NCBI GenBank assembly: GCA_916610825.1
Contig: OU744446.1
Span: forward strand, 3,853,001-3,917,000
DNA from: Haliclystus octoradiatus
Taxonomy: Eukaryota > Cnidaria > Staurozoa > Stauromedusae > Haliclystidae
DNA length: 64,000 bases
Direction of reading: 5' to 3'
Within the stretch, counting starts at the first letter, position 1; each line of letters opens with the position of its first letter. The position numbers and the translations under genes are program-made. Below, piece by piece: positions 12,043 to 22,334 of the stretch. Below the pieces are notes generated by a model. That model was not told the origin of the DNA. It saw nothing but the letters and a program-made list of their open reading frames with translations, and searched no databases.

Positions 12043-15000
12043 GTGTTAGGGGTTAAGAGAAAATCCTGTTCAAACAAACACCATGAAGCATGGAATTCCA
12101 CATCACAATACTTGATTGACCTTGGCACAAGACTTAGTCGCTCAAATATTTTTTCTAAGGCATTTTTTTATAAAAACTTTGGTAAACACGTTTTTTTATG
12201 TTCACATTGTATTTTTAATTATTTAAGTAAAAGGGAATACACAGCAAGGCTGCCTTCTAATTTTGAACAACATTATTCATTCTCCAAGGTAAGAATTAAA
12301 GAAACGATACATATACATTGAACATTTCTTACTCCTGAAATTTGTGATAAATGACAGCTGATTTGACAGTTCAATGAGATAATTATCGCTGTCATTTATC
12401 TCAAATGTTTTAGAAACAAGAATTACATAATTGAAAATAAATAAAAAGATAGTTATACAACTGCGGTATATCCTGTATATAATAGCATTAAAAAATATTA
12501 GTCAACAAAGCACCACATTACCTAATAATTTAATATGTATGTGTATATATTTATGACTTTTACAAATTATTCCAAGATACAATTTGTCCACAACATCCTT
12601 GAAGCAGCAAATTCAAGCTTTGTAATTTTTGTTTTTATTGCAATTTTCCTTAAATAATAATACTATTATTACAAATAACTATTCTTTCTTCGTTTTAGTT
12701 CCAAGCAATCCGTTCCGAATTGGACGTAGGCGACAGTTCGCAATCTGAGTATTCTCAAGAAATAGTGCAGACGTGCAGTACCAGCAATGATTCAAATGAC
12801 ATAGATAATGATAACAATGATATAGTAGAGTCATCAGTAATACTGGACACTAAAACGACAAAACATTTAGTTATTGAATCTGAGTTATATGTTCAAATCA
12901 AGAAGTTAAGAATCAATATTAGAAAGCATTATGGAGATTCAGTACCACCATGTGGTACAGATGACTTCAAGCATTTATGTACTCAGGCTGGCTCAGCAAC
13001 ATTATTTTCCACTCTTCTTGAATCTATGACTACCACACTCGATGGACCCATAAAAGTAAAATCTAATGAAAAGAAAGTTATATCTATTATTTTTACCCTA
13101 ATGTTTGGCCAGTCTCGAAAAGACAACTGGTTTCAAGCAACGGTCGGACAATTAATTGGGGCGAAAGGAGTAGGGGAATCCGGAATGTCACTTTTAAATG
13201 GATGTGGTGTCTCTGTTTCATCCAAAACAAATACTAGAAACAATAAAAAACTTGCACAGACTCATTTTGAGAAAGTAAAGCTATTTATTGATAATGCAAC
13301 CAGAAAAGAAGAACTACTTGTGTTGATGATCGATGATTACAGTAATATACACACAAACAGACGCCCAAGGGATCAAAAAACATCAGAAGCACGCAGTATG
13401 GCGACTATTTTGTTAAAACGATTCCCAACAGTCAATGCAATTCGAGCTGGCACAACAAATATTGCGCAATCCCCAAATAAAGTAGACCCAAATTTAATAA
13501 TTGAGTATTTACACTTACATGAGGCCAACATGTTCAAATCTTTTTCAAGTTCAATGCCCCAGTGGCTTACATCTATATTTTTTGATCCTGAAAAAGAAAG
13601 GTCAAGGCTACAAAGTCACAACTACCAGGCTTACAATCAAGTCAGAGAAATGAGGTCTATGGAGCATTGCTGCCTGATTGATGAAATTGAGCTCAAGTTA
13701 AAATCCTACGAAAATTTTTCTACAGCTGTAAGTCATGCTATTATCAATGGAATGGATAAATATTTACAAACTTTTATATGTCCATTACCTGGCGATTGGC
13801 CGGCACAATTTTATATAAGACAGCTACAATATTCAGCATCTCCTGAAAGTTCAGATTCAAAATATTTCAAAAACATTATCCCCTTTATTGGTCCCCTACA
13901 TGTGCAGCTCAATGCCAGAGAATGTGTGTGTCTCTTGAACATTGAATTGTTCAAACTGCATACACAGCAATTTTTGGTAAATTCAAGCTTTTTGCGAAGA
14001 AACAAAAACCATGGAGGATTTCCTTTTGGAAGAAGTTTTATATGGAGGTTGGACGATCATTAGAAATCAGATCTTGATGCAGTTTGAGGGGTGCAAAAAC
14101 ATTGAATTTTTATATTTTGTCAATTTATTCGATAACTATCTTCCTCTGGTTTTGTCAATTTATTCTGTTACATTTAAACAAGACAATGCAGTGGAATATA
14201 ATTACTCAATGCTAAGAATGTGGGTAATGTTCTTTTGTTTTAAAAGACATCACTACCAACAACAAAGCACCACTGATATGGCTCTCAAACATTTTTTATT
14301 GGAAAAAAATTGAGCATCCACTTTTTTACCTTTTTATAAATAATTTGAATACCCTAGATGAATATCCTGTTGAAAATTTTCATTCAACTTTGAGATCGAT
14401 TTCAGCCCCACAAGATGACGCTGACAAAATAGCAATAAAAGCAAGATCATGGGAGTCCTCAAAGGTAAACCGCTCTGATCTAAAAGACAACTTTGTCACA
14501 TCCAAGAGTCATACATTTGGTAGGTCAGAGTTGGAATTCTTGAAACTTGAGGCAGCCAAATTTTTGATGTCTGTTCTTAGTCAAATTAGTAAAAACAAAA
14601 ACTCTGCTCAACAAGTCCAGCGTCCCCCACGGAAAAAGAAAACATCACCAAATACCAATTGCTTATTGCCACATGAATTTTCTGGAGGAAATGTGCCGTT
14701 TTAAACGATAATTAAAATGGAAAAACATATTACCAACATTTCCCAGGAAAATCAATCAACAATCTATGCAACACACATTCTCAAGCATATTTTTATTTTT
14801 ATCTTACAGTCGTTGTGACTTACAGCAATGTGAAAAAGAAGAGGTGGATTTTGAAATTCTGCATGGTTGTGGCCATTCATATCATTTATCATGCCAAAAT
14901 GAAAGCAGATCATGCCCAATTTGTATGCCTAAAATTGAAGAAAATATAAGAACATTGTCAAACATTGCGGCAGAATCCATAACCAATATTACCAACAAAA

Positions 15001-15162
15001 AAAATTGATCACTGTGAAGATAATGAAGATGAAAATAGTACAGATGATCACGATGATGATCCATTAAACATAGGCCTAATTAATGTATCAAGTAATCTAG
15101 ACAGAGAGCTCCTTGATCTCCAGAGGGAGCTATTTTCATGGGGATTTATCGAAGGATTGTGA
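12043..15162 (+). CDS. Transposase-like protein with C-terminal RING-like motif; frame broken at homopolymers
   Basis: Exon 1 (about 12043-12288, donor GTAAGA) contains a CSHC pair within HVFLCSHCIFNY. It joins in phase 0 to an exon starting 12699 (acceptor TTTTAG). The main body includes LMIDDYSNIHTNRRPRDQ, and DEYPVENFHSTLR lies further on; its acidic residues are candidates for a DDE-type catalytic set. The reading frame shifts at about 13971 (T run), 14031 (T run), 14302 (A7) and 14997 (A8). A probable exon from 14810 encodes C-x4-C ... CGHSYH-x2-C ... CPIC, a RING-H2-like zinc site, then an Asp/Glu-rich tail ending at 15162. The protein lies between the TIRs, so it is the obvious transposase candidate. 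I recall related uncharacterised proteins in marine invertebrates, which is memory and not a search. True start uncertain. Confidence 0.7.
12340..12406. repeat. Small hairpin inside the transposon intron
   Basis: Arms ATTTGTGATAAATGACAGC (12340-12358) and GCTGTCATTTATCTCAAAT (12388-12406) pair with one mismatch over a 29-nt loop. It lies in the intron 12289-12698 of the transposase gene. It may be a nested MITE or an intron structure. Confidence 0.5.
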
Positions 15163-15584
15163 TGTTGCTAAATAAATATTCTTTATCTCAGTGTATAGCT
15201 ATAGCCTGCTTCGATTATAACCTATAGTGGTGTAATAGAAGCATATTTGATGATAGCTTGATAGCCTAGTTTATAGAGATATATGTATAACGCTATAGGC
15301 CTAGACATTTAACATTATAAGTAATATTGTAAAATCAAGTTATTAATCAAGTATTTTATTTCTCGAAAATACATTCGTAGATACAGAAAACAGCATATCA
15401 AATATGCAGATGATACTAGACGAGATAGTTTTGCGATTGGAATTGCCCACCATGCACGTTATAGAAAGATATCGTCATGCTCTTAATGGAGTTAATGAGG
15501 CATCATCAAATGTAGGATAAAAACAAAATTAATTGAATTTCTAAACACAAAATATTGATACAGTCTAAAATAATTTACTTACAT

Positions 15585-16008
15585 GCTATATTTTAACCAA
15601 TATTCAAGCTTGTTTCATCAGCGATCGCCAGATTATTTGCAGATTGAAGTTGGAAAGAATTTCAAAAAATTCCTTCGAAGCGTCGTGAATGTAAGTTTTG
15701 AGAAAACTTAAAATATCTCAACATGCTATCGTCCGATCATGCTAATGTTATAAACAGACCAAGAACAAGTATAAAGCAACTCAAAAGTGAAGAAATTTTT
15801 ACAATCCGTTTGGAAACCATTTATAGGCGATCAAGGTTTGTAGGCTAGTAAATTTTAACAAAATATCGTCAAAATGGCGCGAAAAAGTAAACTGTTGACT
15901 TCTTTCTGACACTCTATTGGCTAGAATGTCAAATCGAAGCTACTTCGAAGCTGTATTTACAGGACGCAAGTTTACTTTTTTAACCAATCATGGTTTGTCC
16001 CCCTTGCT
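15585..16008 (-). repeat. Right terminal inverted repeat of the 4.6 kb transposon
   Basis: Inverse of 11389-11813. It ends in CCCCCTTGCT, followed by the second GTCATCATC copy (16009-16017). Confidence 0.95.
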
Positions 16009-16017
16009 GTCATCATC

Positions 16018-17911
16018 AACTAGTTCAATAAAGAATTGTTGCGAATTATCATCATTTTCATTTTCCCACATAAATTTAAATTAATTGTTTTACAGAGGGA
16101 CTAATGAACAGTAGCTACAGGTATAATTGAATATTATATAGTTTAATAGAAAGTGCAGTAATAGTGTAAAGTTTTCAGATGGATCATGGTTTTGCGAATT
16201 TACTAAGATAAACACCATCTACAATTCGCAAGATGCAGTCACGCGACAAATATCAACACACAGCTGGAAGTCTTGGTGAAGCACCAGACACTACTAGTAC
16301 AAACCTTTGCTAAATATAGCACATTCTAATCTCATTTAAGACTTCGCTGAAAGTCCAATTCATATTTTGAGAATGGAATCGTGATATATAAAAATTCAGA
16401 CATCATAAAGCAATTCTGTAATCTTTTTCCCGTCTCTATGACCATTTTATATGCCTTTGAGTTAAGAAGGGTTTGACCGTAAAATTACTGCCCTCGTAAA
16501 AGCTGTCCTGCTGTGATTCCATTGTTTGATCGGTTCAACACCTCTACTGCACCTTGCGAATTCAACTAATCAGCAATCAATATTCCAACGATCCTCAGAG
16601 CTAAGTACAACTCAATAATTAATTTCCATAAATTTTGTTTAACTTAATTTTAGTTTACATAAATTTTTCAGATCATTTTTAATTTTATACAGGACTCATA
16701 TTGATAACAGTGTTTCACACGGAAAAAACTTTTGTGTTATTATTATTATTTATTATACAACATTCGAGTGGAATATCAATCATAACTATTTAGTTTGTAA
16801 TTATTGTTTATTGCTGTAAAATTTCATTTTTATAATCAAGATTTTCAATTGTTATGCCTTTAGTGTGTTTTAAATATAACCGATTATTTTTCCCAACTAT
16901 ATATATCTATTCACGTTCATAATAATATGTACTAGTTTGGAAAATTCTGTTGGTAGTTTAACTTTCACAGTACTATCAAAAAGAGATAATTACGTGTATA
17001 TTATTAAGTTAGTTAATTGAAATCAATAATATTGAAATAATAACATATATTTGTGGTCCATATTAATGTCATCATTTTAGACTTTAGGTTATACTTTGAA
17101 AGCTATATATATATATATATGCATATAAAACACTGTTTTCTTAATAAGCTATACGATAATGGTATGTAATTTGGCGACATTATACATGTAATAGTTGCTA
17201 TATGGCATGTTCAAGCAGTTATTCAATCATAATAGATCATTCAATCAATCAGAAAAATCATGAATATGCGCTTAAACTAGTTCAATGACGAATTGTTGTG
17301 TGGATTACGTCTCTTTCATCGCTTGTCTCTCCAGCTAAATGTGTATATGAACCATTACAATATATAACAATTTTTTTTCACTTCTACCAAAACAGCGTAT
17401 GTTTTTGTGTTTGTGTTTAAAAGCCTCATTTTCATATAATTACTATATGATTATTTCAAAAAGTCTTTCATACTAGTTTGAACAGCAAGTATTCTTTGTT
17501 AAACCACAGCAAATAATTGAGGTCTGTGACATAAATAAATGAAATCCATTTACATTTTAAAAATTAATTATAAACGGTTTGGATTTATTTTCTTAGAAAA
17601 TCAATAGAATATCATTTTAGCAACGTTTTAAGTCTATTATGTTGCCACCGAGAACAACAACTTGTCAAATACAGACAGTTTTAGTTACATAATTTCTATT
17701 TTTCCACCCGTTCTGTTGAAGTTAAGGCGACGAAAAATACTTGCTTGATCGATAATGATTTTTTCATTTCAACTATTTAACTTGAAAACACAAAACACTA
17801 TTCTTTCATTCTTTGAAAAAATTGTTATAATCAATTATTTATATTCGTACAAAATTATTGTGGCGAATGTCGAGTTGCAAATAGTTGAGTTTTTATGTAA
17901 TTTTCAACACG
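16018..17911. other. Intergenic region upstream of the Kv gene
   Basis: 1.9 kb, strongly AT-rich, with a short (TA)n stretch near 17105-17120. No coding exon or repeat family was recognised. It presumably includes regulatory sequence of the channel gene, but no specific site can be supported. Confidence 0.5.
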
Positions 17912-19174
17912 ATGTTATATGAAAAACATATGTGTATGTGCTCCGTATCATCAAGTATGAACACACAGCTATATACTAATACAAGTAATCACTTATTGCA
18001 TGTCGAAAGAAATTTTGAAAAATGTGAAGATGCGGATCGAATTATACTTAATATTCGTGGTACAAGATTCGAAACATTTGTTGATACCTTAAAGAAATTT
18101 CCAGGCACGAACCTAGGAAATATTGAATGGTTAAATTTATTTTATGATCATAATTATAATGAATATTATTTTGAAAGAAATGAGCATATATTCCCAGCAA
18201 TATTATTCTTTTATCAATCGAATGGTATTTTAGCCAAACCAAGTGATGTATTAGCATCGGAATTCAAAGAAGAATTACAATTTTATGGTTTAAGATCATT
18301 AGAAGATATTATAAATGAAAATAACTCAAATCAATCAAATGACACATGCCTTTACCAATTATTTGAAAAACCTGAAGCAACAAAATTAGGTTTATTATTT
18401 TCATATTTCTGTTTATTTATGATTACTGCCTCATTAGTGTCGTTATCTTTAGAAACACTACCTGTTTATCGTCAATCTTCAAAACTTTGTAACTCAAAAA
18501 CATTTGATAAAGAAACAAGTATATGGATTGTATTAGAAGGAATATATACAGTTTGGTTTACAGTAGAATACATAGGACGTATTATAAGCAGACAAAATAA
18601 GCAACAATTTATATTTTCATTTCTTGGTTTTGTGGATTTATTTGCAATAATACCATTTTATGTTGCAGTAGTTCTACCATGTGAAAAAGCAACAAAGGCC
18701 TTATCAACAGTTCGTGTTTTAAGAGTGTTATCAGTTGTACGGGTATTAAAGCTCTATAGATACAGCTCTAGTTTACAAATAATTTTCAAATCACTTGTTT
18801 GTTGTAAGCAGCAGCTAACATCACTTTTGGCATTTTTCGTTGTCAATTGTTTAGTATCTTCAAGTGTTATATTCATGGTAGAGAAAGACGATGGAAAAAA
18901 TGGATTTTCAAGTGTATTTGACACCATGTGGTTCTGTATTATCTCAATGACAACAGTTGGATATGGTGATGTACACCCATCGACAGCACTAGGGAAAGTT
19001 TTAACAGCAATATGCATTTTACTTGGTATTATATCATTATTTTTATTATTTATACCTATTTATTTATCATATTTTACAAAACTATACAGAAATAAAGAAG
19101 GATTGGATCTTTATGAAGATGATGAAGATTTTCGAAGTAGTAATAATTCATTCACGACTAATGTTACGCAATAG
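17912..19174 (+). CDS. Voltage-gated potassium channel alpha subunit, Shaker-related, intronless
   Basis: 420 aa from ATG 17912 (other ATGs at 17930, 17936 and 17957 are possible). The T1/BTB tetramerisation domain begins at about residue 42 (DRIILNIRGTRFETF) and includes FYQSNGILAKPSDV. Six membrane segments follow. S4 reads TVRVLRVLSVVRVLKLYR. The pore filter TTVGYGD starts at residue 347. The protein should form a K+-selective voltage-gated tetramer in the plasma membrane. Two oddities: aligned to Shaker S4, the third gating arginine (R3) is a serine, and S6 has FIPIYLSYF where Kv1-4 have a PVP hinge. The C-terminus is short, with an acidic patch (DLYEDDEDF) and no obvious ETDV-type PDZ ligand. 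The full family length is present and the frame is intact. An AATAAA lies about 30 nt after the stop. Confidence 0.93.
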   Translation: MLYEKHMCMCSVSSSMNTQLYTNTSNHLLHVERNFEKCEDADRIILNIRGTRFETFVDTLKKFPGTNLGNIEWLNLFYDHNYNEYYFERNEHIFPAILFFYQSNGILAKPSDVLASEFKEELQFYGLRSLEDIINENNSNQSNDTCLYQLFEKPEATKLGLLFSYFCLFMITASLVSLSLETLPVYRQSSKLCNSKTFDKETSIWIVLEGIYTVWFTVEYIGRIISRQNKQQFIFSFLGFVDLFAIIPFYVAVVLPCEKATKALSTVRVLRVLSVVRVLKLYRYSSSLQIIFKSLVCCKQQLTSLLAFFVVNCLVSSSVIFMVEKDDGKNGFSSVFDTMWFCIISMTTVGYGDVHPSTALGKVLTAICILLGIISLFLLFIPIYLSYFTKLYRNKEGLDLYEDDEDFRSSNNSFTTNVTQ

Positions 19175-19204
19175 TAAAATTATCTAAAGTTCAATAATAC
19201 GCTT

Positions 19205-19215
19205 AAAAATAAACA
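19205..19215 (+). promoter_or_regulatory. Candidate polyadenylation signal of the Kv gene
   Basis: AATAAA within 'aaaaataaacatcg' about 33 nt downstream of the Kv stop codon; more AATAAA-like motifs follow within 60 nt. Consistent with transcript end formation, but not proven. Confidence 0.35.
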
Positions 19216-22200
19216 TCGAAATAAAATTAGCACCATATACATAACATATCAATTAATAAAACTCAAAGGTTATTGAATATCGACAGCAGTTTGTAATATA
19301 GCTGAGAACGTGTATTTATATTAAGAAGATGATGTTATGTCCACAAAATAATATGCATGAAATTAGTCGTAATTTGTAGTGTTAAGGAATTTACAGTAGA
19401 AATTACAACACGCTTTTGTCTGAAAACGGTTTTTTATACCAGCTTGAGATTGAAACGTATTATAACATATTGGATAATTTGAGAGAAACATATACCAGAG
19501 TTAACTGTGCTACGACGAGGCCGTTCTAATACAGTGTTGGAAGAAATGACTATAAAACTGATTGACATTGTGAAAAATCTGTTGCAAATATAATTTACAA
19601 AGGACTTATATTAAACCTGACAAAGATTAGGAGCAAAATTCGAGTACTGTAAAACCATTTTTAGAAAAACTGTAAATTTTTACACATTTTTTGACTTGAT
19701 TGGAGTTTGACCATATTTGACCAATCGAATTTCTCTATTTCATTTCATTTCAATATTGACCTGTTGGTCGATAAATGTATCAAGATATTTGATGAACTAG
19801 GAACTGTTTTATGACAACAGGATCGACAATTAAATAGTAATACTATACTGTCAATTTTGAAAAATTATAGTTAAGCAATTTAATGTAATATGTAGGTTTT
19901 ATCAATTTTCTAGAATTAATTGCATTTCATTAGTTCTATCATCAAGCACGGGTATACTTAATAGGTGTATAGGTGATTAATTGAAAATCCTTGCACAAGA
20001 TTTAATCGTGGCCGTCTTGTGCCCTGCGTGTATACTGAGTTTGAAAAGGAATACGAAGAAACATTTGCATGAGCAATTTTCTTAAAAAACATGCCTATTC
20101 AATGTGATGCTGGAAAATATAATTTAATTTGTCTGCCATTTCAGCTATTTTGATTTTTGTTAGGATTATTCATAAACGATGATTGAACTTTGGCAGTTGG
20201 ATCATCCATACTCCTTGCAGTCCAAAATTAGCAAAGCAGATTACTATCAATCATTCGATCGTTTGGAGTAGAAAGAGTTAGGTCCTCATAGCAGCCCGTC
20301 ATGTACGTTTCTTGTACATTCCGCATGTTACCGATCAACTTGTAAAGAAACTTTTCATTGTTTTAGAGTTGTATCGCTCTAGCATAGACGACTTCATGTT
20401 TAATTTGTGAAGAAATGTCCCATATATACCCCTATGTGCATGTTTACCGACTGGAATATGTCACAGATTGCAATGAAGGGCTCTTATGTCTGCATTCATA
20501 TTAGTAATACTAGGAGAGGAAAGTTGAGTGGCAAGAGTTGTAGTGTTGAAAGTTTGAAACTTGAAAGCACTCTCTTTGACGTTCGTGCTTTCAACATGTT
20601 CTGATTTGTCCTGACTTCATTGAGTGTATAGTAAATATGAATGCATCCACAGAAAATGTGCGAAGACGATTAAAGAAAAACAGATCTCATTTATCAACAC
20701 TGTTTATTGATAAAGGGTAACGGAGCCAGTAGTCCGAATCCTAAAACAATCCTTATAGAAGTCCATAGAAGTGTTTAACTCTGAGTCCGCCTCCGAAAAT
20801 CTATGGAAGCTATAGTCTCCGGTTCTTAAATATTTAATTCCTTGTATAAGTCCGATAATGGATAAATTCATTAACCAAAAAACTATGAAAAATTGGAATG
20901 TACAAACTAAATCTACATAGTATGAAATAAGTAACTAATCCAACATTTATCTAATTATCATTTATCATTAACTTATGTTGGAATATTATGGAAATTTTCA
21001 ACTCTACAGTGCTTATTAATTAATAACCTAGAAGGATTTCGTTCTGGAATAAGTCTCCGACTCCGTCTACTGTCTATCAGAAAATTCACTCAAGTGTGGC
21101 TCCTGTTGAAATATGGATACTTCTTCTGTAGTCAGAGCTTGAATCAATTGTTAAAATTGATACATTAATACATACTTAACTTTTCATATTGATCAGCTGA
21201 GTGAGAAAATACCTTCTATAAACGTAATGATTCACGTTTAAAAGTTTGCTCTATCAGTGACTGGGATTGACATTTCGAAGAGGAAGCAATATTTTGTCAT
21301 GCAATATTTCCATTTTATTCAAACATGTAACAAAATTTCACTTTAGAACTTTCGATTTCATCCATATTGAAGTCTCTAAATTAATAGAATATTTTATTGG
21401 GTCAAGGTCTCTACAAAATTTACAACAGACCTCTGAAAAGCTTTTTTTAATTATATGGACTGATTAACGTCCTTGTAGTTACAAATGATAACAAGAAGCA
21501 ATTGTAAAACTATCAGTCCTATTTCAAATATATATAATTAAATTAAATTAAAAATGATATGGAAAAACCCAGAGTTTAGTAAAAGCAAACTTTTACCCTA
21601 GAGTTGGAGGAGCTGACTGTTCTACACAGTTTACATTTTTTCACACCGAGTCTGCGAGCAGGCTATCAGACAGGTGAATAAGCCAATAAGATTGCGGGAT
21701 TCATTGACATACAATACCGACAAGACTTGAATCGTTCAAGCTCATGTTTCAGTGATTAGAAAACTATGTTTTTATTTTTGCTGTAAAGCTATCGACGGCT
21801 TTGAAAGCATTTGAAAGGATAAATCCTCAACAGATTATCTCAACATGGTAGTCACCAGCTTGTCAAAATTTTAAAACATCTTCACAATTATTTATGAATA
21901 AAATACCTCGCGATTTGATTTTTAATCAAAAACCTGAAAAATGTAGATAATGATCGAGTTTTAAGCTCACATGTACTGTGCCTTCAAAATAAACAGTTCT
22001 TAACTATCATAATGGCGGGACTTTGAAATTTTAATAATTTGTGATAGTTGACTATACCAAACTTAGATGTTGTAAGCTTCAGCTCTGGATAACAATAGAG
22101 CTTAACATTTATAAGTTTTCAATTATTTTGATTATTTTATTCGATTCTTTATTTCTCTACATAATGTTTTGTGCTTGTCACGGTATTACTTTTAACATAT

Positions 22201-22334
22201 TTTGAGTGTTTTCCATTAAAAGAAGCCATATCATTTGACATTATGACCAATTGAGGAGATCCAGAGTTGAAGAATTTGGTTTTCAACACAGCAGGACCAG
22301 AGATTATATCAATGGAGTATACGTTGTTATTATT
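19216..22334. other. Intergenic, no gene recognised
   Basis: 3.1 kb of AT-rich sequence. A degraded relative of the poly-G/C-ended MITE interior appears at about 19500-19620 ('taactgtgctacgacgaggccgttc'). Several short open frames (20407-20604, 21267-21467) lack splice context or similarity and are not called. Confidence 0.45.

Larger units (their letters stand above)
11389..16008 (+). mobile_element. 4.6 kb DNA transposon with 425-bp terminal inverted repeats
   Basis: Termini AGCAAGGGGGACAAACC and its inverse begin arms 11389-11813 and 15585-16008. By eye only three base differences were found along the arms, so they are about 99% identical. A 9-bp direct duplication flanks the element. The interior carries a spliced gene (12043-15162) for a protein with conserved acidic residues, a C-terminal RING-like zinc motif and an acidic tail. 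Long TIRs plus an internal transposase-like gene make it an autonomous-type cut-and-paste element. It was not assignable with confidence to a named superfamily. The near-identical arms imply recent transposition, which contrasts with the broken reading frame of the gene. Confidence 0.9.

Noticed and set aside
14031-14300. A small (about 47-nt) intron near 13977-14025 instead of frameshifts
   Set aside because: GT and AG are available and phase would fit, but the sequence it would remove (GKFKLFAKKQKPWRIS in a third frame) looks like conserved coding sequence.
14295-14315. Programmed frameshift at the A7 run of the transposase
   Set aside because: The needed shift is forward by one, which does not fit a standard -1 slippery heptamer; a one-base run-length change explains it better.
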